Shown here piece by piece: positions 27,183-35,423 of a stretch of 64,000 nucleotides of DNA. How positions within the stretch are numbered: position 1 is the first letter of the stretch; each line of letters starts with the position of its first letter. Source of the DNA: Sulfitobacter delicatus (GTDB lineage: Bacteria > Pseudomonadota > Alphaproteobacteria > Rhodobacterales > Rhodobacteraceae); the NCBI RefSeq assembly GCF_900102535.1, contig NZ_FNBP01000001.1:186001-250000 (forward strand). Reading direction: 5' to 3'. Below the pieces are notes generated by a model that was given only the letters and a program-made list of their open reading frames with translations, was not told the origin of the DNA and ran no database searches. Made by a program: the position numbers and the translations under genes.

Positions 27183-28580
27183 ATGGACGGCAATTTCAAC
27201 GAGAACGACATCTCCCGCGTTGTCGAAGCCGACCGCGCGCATATTTGGCACCACCTGAGCCAGCACAAACCCTATGAAACCACCGACCCGCGCATCATCG
27301 TCGAAGGCAAAGGCATGCGGGTTTGGGACCAAAAGGGCAAGGAGCACCTCGATGCCGTGTCCGGCGGGGTCTGGACGGTCAACGTGGGCTACGGCCGCGA
27401 AAGCATCGCCAATGCGGTGCGCGACCAGTTGATCAAGCTGAACTATTTCGCGGGCTCCGCCGGCTCGATCCCCGGTTCGCATTTCGCGGAAAAGCTGCTC
27501 GACAAGATGCCGGGCCTCGACCGCGTTTATTACTGCAACTCCGGCTCTGAGGCGAATGAGAAAGCCTTTAAAATGGTCCGCCAGATCGCCCACAAACGCT
27601 ATGGCGGCAAGAAGCACAAAATCCTCTACCGCGACCGCGATTATCATGGCACCACCATTGGCTGCCTCTCGGCGGGCGGCCAAGACGAGCGCAACGCGCA
27701 ATACGGCCCCTTCGCGCCGGGTTTTATACGCGTGCCGCATTGTCTGGAATACCGCAGCTTTGAGCAGGATGGCGCCCCGCAGGAAAACTACGGGCCATGG
27801 GCTGCGGACCAGATCGAAAAGGTGATCTTGGCCGAAGGGCCAGAGACCGTTGGCGCGCTTTGCCTTGAGCCCGTGACCGCAGGGGGCGGCGTGATCTGCC
27901 CGCCAGAGGGCTATTGGGAGCGCGTGCAGGAGATTTGCCGCAAGTATGACATTCTGCTGCATATCGATGAAGTCGTCTGCGGTGTCGGGCGTACCGGGAC
28001 ATGGTTTGGCTATCAACACTACGGCATTCAGCCGGATATGGTGACGATGGCCAAGGGCGTCGCCTCGGGCTATGCCGCGATTGCTTGTCTGGTTACGACC
28101 GACGCGGTGTTCGACATGTTTAAGGACGACGCCAGCGATCCGCTGAATTACTTCCGCGACATCTCGACATTTGGTGGCTGCACCGCCGGGCCAACGGCAG
28201 GGATCGAGAACATGCGGATCATTGAAGATGAGGGCCTGCTAGAGAACACCACCAACATGGGCAACTACATGCTCGAGCAGTTGCACGGACTGGCCGACAA
28301 ACACCCGATCATCGGCGATGTGCGCGGCAAGGGTCTGTTCCTTGGCGCGGAACTGGTGACGGACCGTAGCACCCGCGAACCTGCCGCAGAGAAGCACCTG
28401 CAAGCCGTGGTGGGCGACTGTATGGCACAGGGCGTCATCATCGGCGCGACCAACCGGTCCTTGCCAGGTAAGAATAACACGCTGTGTTTCTCTCCCGCGT
28501 TGATTGCCAGCCGCGATGACATTGATGAAATCATCACGGCGGTGGACGGCGCGCTTGGCCGGGTCTTCGCTTCGGCGTAA
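27183..28580 (+). CDS. tpa: Taurine-pyruvate aminotransferase
   Basis: Class III PLP transaminase converting taurine and pyruvate to sulfoacetaldehyde and alanine, the entry reaction of taurine dissimilation. The 465-aa protein has the PLP lysine K291 in MVTMAKGVASGY, D262 in HIDEVVCGVGRTG and the YYCNSGSEANEKA phosphate-binding loop. The N-terminal half, with RAHIWHHLSQHK and DAVSGGVWTVNVGYGR, matches my memory of roseobacter Tpa. It is supported by TauR-like boxes upstream and by tauR and xsc nearby. ATG 27183 is preferred over upstream in-frame starts, which would run through the regulatory region. Confidence 0.88.
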   Translation: MDGNFNENDISRVVEADRAHIWHHLSQHKPYETTDPRIIVEGKGMRVWDQKGKEHLDAVSGGVWTVNVGYGRESIANAVRDQLIKLNYFAGSAGSIPGSHFAEKLLDKMPGLDRVYYCNSGSEANEKAFKMVRQIAHKRYGGKKHKILYRDRDYHGTTIGCLSAGGQDERNAQYGPFAPGFIRVPHCLEYRSFEQDGAPQENYGPWAADQIEKVILAEGPETVGALCLEPVTAGGGVICPPEGYWERVQEICRKYDILLHIDEVVCGVGRTGTWFGYQHYGIQPDMVTMAKGVASGYAAIACLVTTDAVFDMFKDDASDPLNYFRDISTFGGCTAGPTAGIENMRIIEDEGLLENTTNMGNYMLEQLHGLADKHPIIGDVRGKGLFLGAELVTDRSTREPAAEKHLQAVVGDCMAQGVIIGATNRSLPGKNNTLCFSPALIASRDDIDEIITAVDGALGRVFASA

Positions 28581-28604
28581 AACCGCAGAGCACCTTTGAT
28601 AGCA

Positions 28605-28638
28605 GGCCGCATCGGTTGACCCGGTGCGGCCTTCGTCT
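28605..28638 (+). terminator. Terminator of tpa
   Basis: GGCCGCATCGG pairs with CCGGTGCGGCC (11 bp, one T-G) around TTGAC, followed by the weak T-rich tail TTCGTCT. Confidence 0.7.
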
Positions 28639-28734
28639 ATCTAACCCCCTGTCTTGCCCGAACATGACATCACACGAGGAAATCGCCGCGCGCTCCGGCC
28701 TGCGGAAATTTTCTGCAAATGCATCGCCTTCGTG

Positions 28735-28760
28735 GGAACCACTTCCTTTCCCCCCGCGTT
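28735..28760 (+). promoter_or_regulatory. EcfG-type promoter element of a lipoprotein gene
   Basis: GGAACC (28735-28740), a 16-base spacer and CGTT (28757-28760), matching the alphaproteobacterial general-stress sigma EcfG consensus. The downstream ATG is at 28788. The flanking TTCGTGGGAACC is identical to the element before the OmpA-type lipoprotein gene at 47480. Confidence 0.6.
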
Positions 28761-28787
28761 GGCAAATGAGTAACATGGGAGAAAGAC

Positions 28788-29051
28788 ATGAAGAAGTTTC
28801 TTATCGCAATTCCGATGATCGCTGGCCTGGCCGCTTGTGATGGCACCACTGCAAACCAGGGTGCTTTGACAGGCGCTGCTCTCGGTGCCGCTGCCGGTGC
28901 CGCCGTCTCTGGCGACGACGACAAAGTGCAAGGCGCCATCGTCGGCGGCCTCACCGGTGCAGCGGCTGGTAACTACATCGGTCAGACGCAAGCTGGCAAA
29001 TGTGTGTACCAGAACTCCGCCGGTCAGCGTTACTACGCAGCTTGCCCATAA
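28788..29051 (+). CDS. Small glycine-zipper lipoprotein
   Basis: An 87-aa envelope protein with a lipoprotein signal peptide ending in IAGLAAC (lipidated C17). It is followed by glycine-zipper repeats (GALTGAALGAAAGAA, then GAIVGGLTGAAAGNYIG), as in the 17-kDa surface-antigen/YMGG-like family. Such proteins are usually outer-membrane associated; the function is unknown. GGGAG lies six bases before the ATG. The EcfG-like promoter just upstream suggests stress induction. A strong terminator follows. Confidence 0.85.
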   Translation: MKKFLIAIPMIAGLAACDGTTANQGALTGAALGAAAGAAVSGDDDKVQGAIVGGLTGAAAGNYIGQTQAGKCVYQNSAGQRYYAACP

Positions 29052-29081
29052 GCAGCTGACCTAGCGCGACAACGTGCTTTG

Positions 29082-29113
29082 GGCCTCGACCTTCCGGTCG
29101 GGGCCTTTTCTTT
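29082..29113 (+). terminator. Rho-independent terminator of the glycine-zipper lipoprotein gene
   Basis: GGCC-T-CGACC pairs with GGTCG-G-GGCC around TTCC, followed by TTTTCTTTT. Confidence 0.88.
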
Positions 29114-29194
29114 TCTGCCCCCCTTCTTGGCACACCCGGCCTTTGCCCCTAACAGGGAAGCAAGCGTCATCATAGACGCAGGGGAAGGTAAACG

Positions 29195-29959
29195 ATGGGC
29201 ATGGTTTTCACAGATATCATAGTTTTACTGCTCGCGGCTTTTGGCGCCGGTGTTCTTAATACCATCGCCGGTGGCGGTACGTTTTTAACCTTTCCGGCCC
29301 TCGTCTTTACCGGAATGCCCCCGGTCGCCGCCAACGCCACCAGCGCGGTCGCCGTTTTCCCCGGTTATCTGGCTGGTGCGCTCGGCTTTCGGCGCGAGTT
29401 GGGCAGGTTCAAACGGGCGCAACTGTTCCGCCTCTGTCTGATTACGCTTGCAGGCGGAGCGACAGGATCAGGCCTGCTGCTGATTTCATCAAACGACGCC
29501 TTCGCGGCAGTGGTGCCGTTCCTCCTATTGGCCGCCACCCTCGCCTTTTTGCTCGGCGACCGCATTCGCGCCTTTGCCGCCGCTCACGCGCGCGCTGTTA
29601 CCCCCGAAGGGGCGCTCGGGCTCTTTGCCGTTAGCGTCTATGGCGGCTACTTCAACGGAGGGCTGGGGATCGTGTTGCTGGCCCTGTTCGCGCTTTGGGG
29701 AATGACCGATCTGCATGGCATGAACGGGTTGAAGAATGGCCTCAGCTTCGTGCTCTCTGCGATCTCGGTGGCCATCTTTGCACTCGCCGGTTTGGTGGCT
29801 TGGCCGCAGGCGCTGCTGATGATGCTGGCCGCCACGGCGGGTGGCTATGCGGGAGCGCCACTGGCACGGGCGCTGCCGAAAGAGGCAGTGCGTTGGCTCA
29901 TCGCAGCGATCGGTTTCGGGATGAGCGCGGTGTTCTTCTGGCGGCTCGTTGCGGGCTAG
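29195..29959 (+). CDS. TauE/SafE-family membrane protein, possible sulfite exporter
   Basis: A 254-aa integral membrane protein with about seven or eight hydrophobic segments. GVLNTIAGGGTFLTFPALVFTGMPP near residues 20-45 is the family's first repeat; the second is around GGYFNGGLGIV at 148-158. The TauE/SafE family includes sulfite and sulfoacetate exporters but is broad. Its place between tpa and tauR/xsc makes sulfite or a related sulfonate product the likely cargo; this is inference from context. Its TAG stop shares the palindromic CTAG with the stop of convergent nagA. Confidence 0.8.
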   Translation: MGMVFTDIIVLLLAAFGAGVLNTIAGGGTFLTFPALVFTGMPPVAANATSAVAVFPGYLAGALGFRRELGRFKRAQLFRLCLITLAGGATGSGLLLISSNDAFAAVVPFLLLAATLAFLLGDRIRAFAAAHARAVTPEGALGLFAVSVYGGYFNGGLGIVLLALFALWGMTDLHGMNGLKNGLSFVLSAISVAIFALAGLVAWPQALLMMLAATAGGYAGAPLARALPKEAVRWLIAAIGFGMSAVFFWRLVAG

Positions 29960-31083
29960 GACAGAACTTGGACCGCTCCGCTTTCGGGATCGCAATGCAG
30001 AAGCATGTCAGAGGTCTCGATCTTCCCCAGCCCCTCCGCCTTACGCAACACGGCCACCGGCCCCGACGTCGCCATTGCCAAGGCACGCTCCAGCGGCACG
30101 CCGACCGATTGCATTAAGACTTGCACCGCGCGCCCCATTTCCAAGTCGGCCCCCGCCAAGGTCCCGTCGGACAGCGTCAGCCGCCCCTCGGCGCGGAACA
30201 CAGTGCGTCCGTTGAGGGCAAAGCTTTCGATCTCAGACCCGGCGGTTGCCATCGCATCGCTGACGAGAAACACCCCCGCGCCTTTGGCCGCCAAGGCATT
30301 GCCCATGCTCGCAGGGTGTACGTGGATGCCGTCTGCGATCAGGCCTGCATGCATATCCGCCCGTGCCAGCGCCGCCCCGACCAGTCCCGGCGCGCGGTTG
30401 CCCATCTGGCTCATCGCGTTGAACAAATGCGTGACGCAACGCGCACCGGCATCGAAGGCCGCGATGCAGCTCTCATAGTCAGCGTCGGAATGCCCAAGCG
30501 AAACGATCACGCCCGCTTCCGCCATGGCGCTGATCTGGGCACAACTGACCGTTTCAGGTGCGACGGTGACCATGACATTCGGCAGCTGCCTTGCTGCGCC
30601 CAAGATCAACGCAAGGTCCGCGTCATCCATAGGACGGATCAGTGCTGCATCATGCGCCCCCTTTCGCGCAACGGAGAGGTGCGGTCCTTCAAGATGAATT
30701 CCTAGGATGCCCGGCACGTTTTCGGCCCTTGCATGCACCACGGCCTCCACCGCGGCAGCCGTGCACTCAGGCGTATCGGTGATCAGCGTCGGCAGAAAGC
30801 CCGCGACTCCTGTGGCGCGATGGGCTTCGGACATGCGCCGCAGCGTGGCCACGTCCGGGGCTTCGTTGAACATCATCCCCCCGCCGCCGTTGACTTGAAG
30901 GTCGACGAAGCCGGGAGTCACCACGCCGCCAGAGAGAGCGACTTTCTCACACCCTTCCGGCATCTCCTGCAAAGACAGCACCTGGCGGCTCCCGCCCCGC
31001 AGCAGCGCAAGGACCGCACCCTTATGCAACCGATACCCGTCATGAACATCTGCCCCGGTGAAGACCTTAAGGATCTCGCTCAT
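29956..31083 (-). CDS. nagA: N-acetylglucosamine-6-phosphate deacetylase
   Basis: Amidohydrolase of 375 aa that removes acetate from GlcNAc-6-P. Recognisable elements are GFVDLQVNGGGG, the metal-binding glutamate in GIHLEGPHLS, GHSDAD, THLFNAMSQ, and the catalytic Asp in VSDAMATAGS. It overlaps the upstream kinase gene by four bases. Kinase plus deacetylase would convert free GlcNAc to GlcN-6-P. No nagB or transporter is in the window. The position inside the taurine cluster is unexpected. Confidence 0.92.
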   Translation of the reverse strand: MSEILKVFTGADVHDGYRLHKGAVLALLRGGSRQVLSLQEMPEGCEKVALSGGVVTPGFVDLQVNGGGGMMFNEAPDVATLRRMSEAHRATGVAGFLPTLITDTPECTAAAVEAVVHARAENVPGILGIHLEGPHLSVARKGAHDAALIRPMDDADLALILGAARQLPNVMVTVAPETVSCAQISAMAEAGVIVSLGHSDADYESCIAAFDAGARCVTHLFNAMSQMGNRAPGLVGAALARADMHAGLIADGIHVHPASMGNALAAKGAGVFLVSDAMATAGSEIESFALNGRTVFRAEGRLTLSDGTLAGADLEMGRAVQVLMQSVGVPLERALAMATSGPVAVLRKAEGLGKIETSDMLLHCDPESGAVQVLS

Positions 31084-31973
31084 GACACCACCTGCGCAGC
31101 CACCGCCCGGCAGGCCAGCTCAAAGGCCCCATCCAGCGCTGTGCCTCGGCTAACCACACGGCCCTCCAGATGATCCGCCGGCAGGAAATCCGCATAATGC
31201 GGGCCGACGCCACCAAGCAGGCAAAGCCGGTCGCCGGGAGCAAACCCCAAAGCCTTTAGCCCGCGCTGGTAATAGGCCGCCCCCTCTTCCATCAGCGATA
31301 TCGCCAGCGGGTCATTTGCCGTCGCCGCTGCCAGCACCTCAGGCGCGAAACGCGCATAGTCGCCCGGCTGCGCGGTGAGGCTGAAGGCCGTCATGGCCGA
31401 CGGGTCATTCTCGAACTGGTCCATCACGCTGCGAGTCAAATCACTGTGGGTCAGCAGCCCGTCGTAGCATTGCAGCGCCCGGCCCAACGCGGCACGTCCC
31501 AGCCATGCGCCCGACCCTTGATCGGCCAGATGAAATCCCCAGCCGCCAACATACCGACAGGTTTCGCCATCCGTCGCCGCGATGATGGTGCCGGTGCCGA
31601 TGGCCAGCACATAGCCCAGAACACCCGCGCCGAGAGCGCCCAAAACGCAGGCAGGGCGGTCGTCATCGGCTATGATGCGGTGATAGGGAAGTGCGGTATG
31701 GAGCCGCGCCGCATCCCGGGCGGGGTTCATTCCGGCCAGACCAATATAGGCCGTGGCCCCGGCAAGCGCTTCAAGCGGGATTGCGGCAGCCGCTGCGGCG
31801 CTCTCCACCGCTGTGCGAACATTGATCAGAGTCTGCGCCGGGTCATTGCCGATATTGGCCCGTCCCCCTTCGGCCCGGCCCAAAATACCCGCAGCAACAC
31901 TGCCCACTGCCGCACGGCAGCCGGTGCCGCCGCCGTCCACGGCGATTAGAATGTCTTGGGGTACATTGCTCAT
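31080..31973 (-). CDS. BadF/BadG-family kinase, probable N-acetylglucosamine or glucosamine kinase
   Basis: A 297-aa ASKHA-fold ATPase with the phosphate-1 motif AVDGGGTGCR (residues 11-20), AIGTGTII as phosphate-2, and WGFHLADQGSGAWLG, typical of GlcNAc kinases of the BadF/BadG/BcrA/BcrD group. Coupling to nagA by a four-base overlap supports an amino-sugar substrate; whether GlcNAc or glucosamine is not settled. Two TauR-like boxes, in the orientation of this gene, lie 63-93 bases upstream, about where boxes lie relative to xsc. Confidence 0.82.
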   Translation of the reverse strand: MSNVPQDILIAVDGGGTGCRAAVGSVAAGILGRAEGGRANIGNDPAQTLINVRTAVESAAAAAAIPLEALAGATAYIGLAGMNPARDAARLHTALPYHRIIADDDRPACVLGALGAGVLGYVLAIGTGTIIAATDGETCRYVGGWGFHLADQGSGAWLGRAALGRALQCYDGLLTHSDLTRSVMDQFENDPSAMTAFSLTAQPGDYARFAPEVLAAATANDPLAISLMEEGAAYYQRGLKALGFAPGDRLCLLGGVGPHYADFLPADHLEGRVVSRGTALDGAFELACRAVAAQVVS

Positions 31974-32035
31974 TCGTCACTTCTAGGCGAGCGGTTCGGA
32001 GAACGGAAGTGCAGGCCGCTTTCACCTCAGAGCAA

Positions 32036-32066
32036 TAATGCCAGATTGCGCTCCCCCTAAGGCCAG
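32036..32066 (-). promoter_or_regulatory. Paired TauR-like boxes between tauR and the kinase-nagA operon
   Basis: On the minus strand CTGGCCTTA (32066-32058) and CTGGCATTA (32044-32036), start-to-start 22 bases. They end 15 bases before the tauR ATG and lie 63-93 bases upstream of the divergent kinase gene, pointing at the kinase. They could serve autoregulation of tauR, activation of the kinase-nagA pair, or both. Confidence 0.6.
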
Positions 32067-32080
32067 CCTAGGCTCCCCAA

Positions 32081-33544
32081 ATGGCCCTCCCCGTCGAAAC
32101 CTTTTTCCTGCACCCCGATGCCCAAGGCACGCTGCAAAAGCAGATCCAACAGATGATCGCGCAGGGCATCCTCTCGGGCCGCTTTCAGAAAGGCGAGAAG
32201 CTGCCCTCGACCCGCAGACTTGCTGCGCATCTAGGCGTCAGCCGGATCACAGTCACGATCGCCTATACGGAACTTCTCGCCAACGACTACCTGAAATCGC
32301 GCGGGCGGTCCGGGTATTTCGTGTCGGACAATGCCCCAGCCCCTCCGACATTCTCCCCACGGCAAGAAGACAATGACGCCATCGACTGGTCCCGCGCCAT
32401 CGGCCAGCGTTACAGCAGCAACGCCCTGCCCCCGAAGCCACAAAACTGGGCAAGCTACCGTTACCCATTCATCTACGGGCAGGCTGACCCGTCGCTTTTC
32501 GATCACGCCAACTGGCGACTTTGTGCACTGCAGGCGCTTGGCCAGCGCGATTTCACCTCGATGACTACCGACTACTACGATCAGGACGACTCGCAGCTTA
32601 TCGAATTCATCGCCCGGCAAATCCTTCCCCGTCGTGGGGTCTCGGCCCGTCCCGAACAAATACTCATCACGTTAGGCGCACAAAACGCCCTTTGGCTGAC
32701 GGCCCAAGTCCTGCTCACCCAACGCCGCCGCGCTGTACTCGAAGACCCGTGCTACCCGGCGCTCAGCGGCATCCTGAGCCAGTCCCGCTGTAACATCACC
32801 CCGGTGCGCGTAGATCAGGACGGTCTTCCGCCCGAAGCGATACCAGCAGACACAGACGTCATTTTCACCACTCCCAGCCATCAATGTCCGACCAATGCGA
32901 CCATGCCGATGGAGCGGCGCCGTGCGCTGCTTTCGCGGGCGCAGAAGTTGGAGGCGCTGATCGTCGAGGATGACTATGAGTTCGAAATGTCCTTCCTCAA
33001 GCCTGCTTCTCCGGCGCTAAAATCGCTCGATGACGAGGGCCGCGTGGTCTATGTCGGCAGCTTTTCCAAATCGCTCTTTCCGGGATTGCGGCTTGGTTAT
33101 CTGGTGGGGTCGGAGCCTTTCATTCGAGAAGCTCGCGCCCTGCGCGCCAGCGTGCTGCGCCACCCGCCCGGCCATATCCAGCGTACAGCGGCCTATTTCC
33201 TGTCCCTTGGCCACTACGACGCGCTTGTCCGGCGCATGGGAGTTGCGCTGCATGAACGCCGCCGTGTGATGGACGAAGCCCTCGTGACCCACGACCTGCG
33301 CGTTTCGGGACGGGGCGCTTACGGCGGATCGTCCTTCTGGATGCGCGCACCAGAGGGGGTCGACGCCATTCAACTGGCCGAGAATCTACGGGCGCGGGAC
33401 GTGCTGATTGAGCCCGGTCACGCCTTCTTTGCCGGCGAAGATAGGCCGACGAATTTCTACCGGCTGGCCTATTCCTCCATCCCCAGCACGCGGATTGCCG
33501 AAGGCGTCGGGCTGATTGCCGAGGAGATTGCAAAGCTCCACTGA
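32081..33544 (+). CDS. tauR: TauR, MocR/GntR-type regulator of taurine catabolism
   Basis: A 487-aa MocR-family regulator: an N-terminal GntR winged helix (about residues 10-80, with LPSTRRLAAHLGVSRITV) joined by a linker to a fold-type I aminotransferase-like domain. The PLP-binding lysine is K330 in GSFSKSLFPGLRLGY. In Rhodobacter capsulatus TauR activates tpa in response to taurine. Location between tpa and xsc and matching repeats before both genes support that assignment. MocR proteins usually bind direct repeats about two helical turns apart, as seen here. Confidence 0.9.
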   Translation: MALPVETFFLHPDAQGTLQKQIQQMIAQGILSGRFQKGEKLPSTRRLAAHLGVSRITVTIAYTELLANDYLKSRGRSGYFVSDNAPAPPTFSPRQEDNDAIDWSRAIGQRYSSNALPPKPQNWASYRYPFIYGQADPSLFDHANWRLCALQALGQRDFTSMTTDYYDQDDSQLIEFIARQILPRRGVSARPEQILITLGAQNALWLTAQVLLTQRRRAVLEDPCYPALSGILSQSRCNITPVRVDQDGLPPEAIPADTDVIFTTPSHQCPTNATMPMERRRALLSRAQKLEALIVEDDYEFEMSFLKPASPALKSLDDEGRVVYVGSFSKSLFPGLRLGYLVGSEPFIREARALRASVLRHPPGHIQRTAAYFLSLGHYDALVRRMGVALHERRRVMDEALVTHDLRVSGRGAYGGSSFWMRAPEGVDAIQLAENLRARDVLIEPGHAFFAGEDRPTNFYRLAYSSIPSTRIAEGVGLIAEEIAKLH

Positions 33545-33545
33545 A

Positions 33546-33577
33546 CTGGCTCTAGTTGGCGATAGCTTCTGGCCCTA
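33546..33577 (+). promoter_or_regulatory. Paired direct repeats, probable TauR site for xsc
   Basis: CTGGCTCTA (33546-33554) and CTGGCCCTA (33569-33577), start-to-start 23 bases, 67-98 bases before the xsc ATG. A weaker TTGGCGATA copy lies between them. The first box begins one base after the tauR stop. Confidence 0.7.
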
Positions 33578-33643
33578 CCGCCCCACCAAACCGCGCATAG
33601 TCTGCGCCGTAAATTCACCCCGTTTGCTCAAAGGATCGCCCCC

Positions 33644-35419
33644 ATGAAAATGACCACCGAGGAAGCCTTCGTCAAAACCCTGCAAATGCACGGGATCGAC
33701 ACAGCCTTTGGCATCATCGGGTCGGCCATGATGCCGATCTCTGACCTGTTTCCGGCGGCTGGCGTTACCTTTTACGACGGCGCACATGAAGGCAATTCGG
33801 GCATGATGGCCGACGGGTTTACACGTGCGTCTGGCCGCATGTCGATGATGGTGGCGCAGAACGGGCCGGGCATCACCAATTTCGTGACCCCGGTCAAAAC
33901 CGCCTATTGGAACCACACGCCGCTCTTGTTGGTGACCCCGCAGGCGGCGAACAAGACCATCGGTCAGGGCGGTTTTCAGGAAGTCGAGCAGATGGCGCTG
34001 TTCCGCGATATGGTTGCCTATCAAGAAGAGGTCCGCGACCCCACCCGCATCGCCGAGACGCTGAACCGCGTGATCCTGCAAGCCAAGCGCCACTCCGCGC
34101 CTGCACAGATCAACATCCCCCGCGATTTCTGGACCCAAGTGATCGACATAGACCTGCCCGCCATCGTTGAGTTTGAGCGGCCCTCGGGTGGAGAGGCAGC
34201 CATAGCCGAAGCTGCCCAACTGCTTTCAAACGCCACATTCCCGGTGATCCTCAATGGCGCGGGCGTGGTGATCGGCGGCGCAATTGACGACGCGCGCAAA
34301 CTGGCCGAAAGGCTCGATGCGCCGGTCTGCTGTGGCTACCAGCACAATGACGCTTTCCCCGGCTCGCATCCGCTGTCTGTCGGCCCGCTAGGTTACAACG
34401 GCTCAAAGGCGGCGATGGAGTTGATCGCAAAAGCCGACGTGGTGCTGGCGCTTGGCACGCGGCTCAATCCGTTTTCGACCCTACCCGGCTACGGCATCGA
34501 CTATTGGCCGAAAGACGCCAAGATCATTCAGGTCGACATTAACCCCGACCGCATCGGCCTGACCAAACCGGTCAGCGTTGGCATCGTTGGCGATGCAAAA
34601 AAGGTCGCCACCACAATTCTCGATCAACTGAGCGACACCGCCGGAGACACGGGCCGCGACGAACGCCGCAATCTCATCGGCCAGACCAAATCCGCATGGG
34701 CACAAGAGCTCACCTCGATGGATCACGAGGACGACGACCCCGGCACCACATGGAACGAGCGCGCCCGCGACCGCGAGCCGGAAAAGATGTCGCCGCGCAT
34801 GGCATGGCGGGCGATCCAAAAGGCGCTGCCAACTGAGGCGATCATCAGTTCCGACATTGGCAACAACTGCGCCATCGGCAATGCCTATCCGACCTTTGAG
34901 CAGGGCCGCAAATACCTCGCTCCCGGCCTCTTCGGCCCCTGCGGCTATGGCTTCCCGGCGATCTGCGGCGCCAAGATCGCCTGCCCTGATACGCCGGTGG
35001 TGGGCTTTGCCGGGGATGGGGCATTCGGCATTTCCATGAACGAAATGGTCAGCGTCAGCCGCGATGACTGGCCCGCCGTAACCATGGTGATCTTTCGCAA
35101 CTACCAATGGGGCGCGGAGAAGCGAAACACGACGCTGTGGTTCGACGACAACTTCGTCGGCACCGAATTGGCGCAGGACGTGAGCTATGCCGGGGTCGCG
35201 CGCGCCTGTGGGGTTGAGGGCGTGCAGGTTTCAACCATGGACGCATTGACCGATGCCTTGGACGGCGCGATCAAGGCGCAGATGGAGGCAGGCAAGACCA
35301 CCTTTATCGAAGTCCTGCTGAACCAAGAGCTTGGCGAACCTTTCCGCCGCGATGCGATGAAAAAGCCGGTCTCGGTGGCGGGCATCAGCCGCGATGACAT
35401 GCGCCCGCAGCAAGGCTAA
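33644..35419 (+). CDS. xsc: Sulfoacetaldehyde acetyltransferase
   Basis: ThDP enzyme cleaving the C-S bond of sulfoacetaldehyde with phosphate to give acetyl phosphate and sulfite. The 591-aa protein has the catalytic Glu49 in the AHEGNSGMMADGFTRASG stretch (in part) and the ThDP motif GDG at 457-459 ending in N486. FGIIGSAMMPISDLFP is characteristic of Xsc rather than acetolactate synthase. TauR-like boxes precede it. ackA starts four bases after its stop, so xsc heads a probable xsc-ackA-soeABC operon. Confidence 0.95.
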   Translation: MKMTTEEAFVKTLQMHGIDTAFGIIGSAMMPISDLFPAAGVTFYDGAHEGNSGMMADGFTRASGRMSMMVAQNGPGITNFVTPVKTAYWNHTPLLLVTPQAANKTIGQGGFQEVEQMALFRDMVAYQEEVRDPTRIAETLNRVILQAKRHSAPAQINIPRDFWTQVIDIDLPAIVEFERPSGGEAAIAEAAQLLSNATFPVILNGAGVVIGGAIDDARKLAERLDAPVCCGYQHNDAFPGSHPLSVGPLGYNGSKAAMELIAKADVVLALGTRLNPFSTLPGYGIDYWPKDAKIIQVDINPDRIGLTKPVSVGIVGDAKKVATTILDQLSDTAGDTGRDERRNLIGQTKSAWAQELTSMDHEDDDPGTTWNERARDREPEKMSPRMAWRAIQKALPTEAIISSDIGNNCAIGNAYPTFEQGRKYLAPGLFGPCGYGFPAICGAKIACPDTPVVGFAGDGAFGISMNEMVSVSRDDWPAVTMVIFRNYQWGAEKRNTTLWFDDNFVGTELAQDVSYAGVARACGVEGVQVSTMDALTDALDGAIKAQMEAGKTTFIEVLLNQELGEPFRRDAMKKPVSVAGISRDDMRPQQG

Positions 35420-35423
35420 GCGC

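Noticed and set aside
29052-29194. TauR box before the TauE-type exporter gene
   Set aside because: No CTGGCNYTA pair is present; only partial matches such as a lone CCGGCCTTT.
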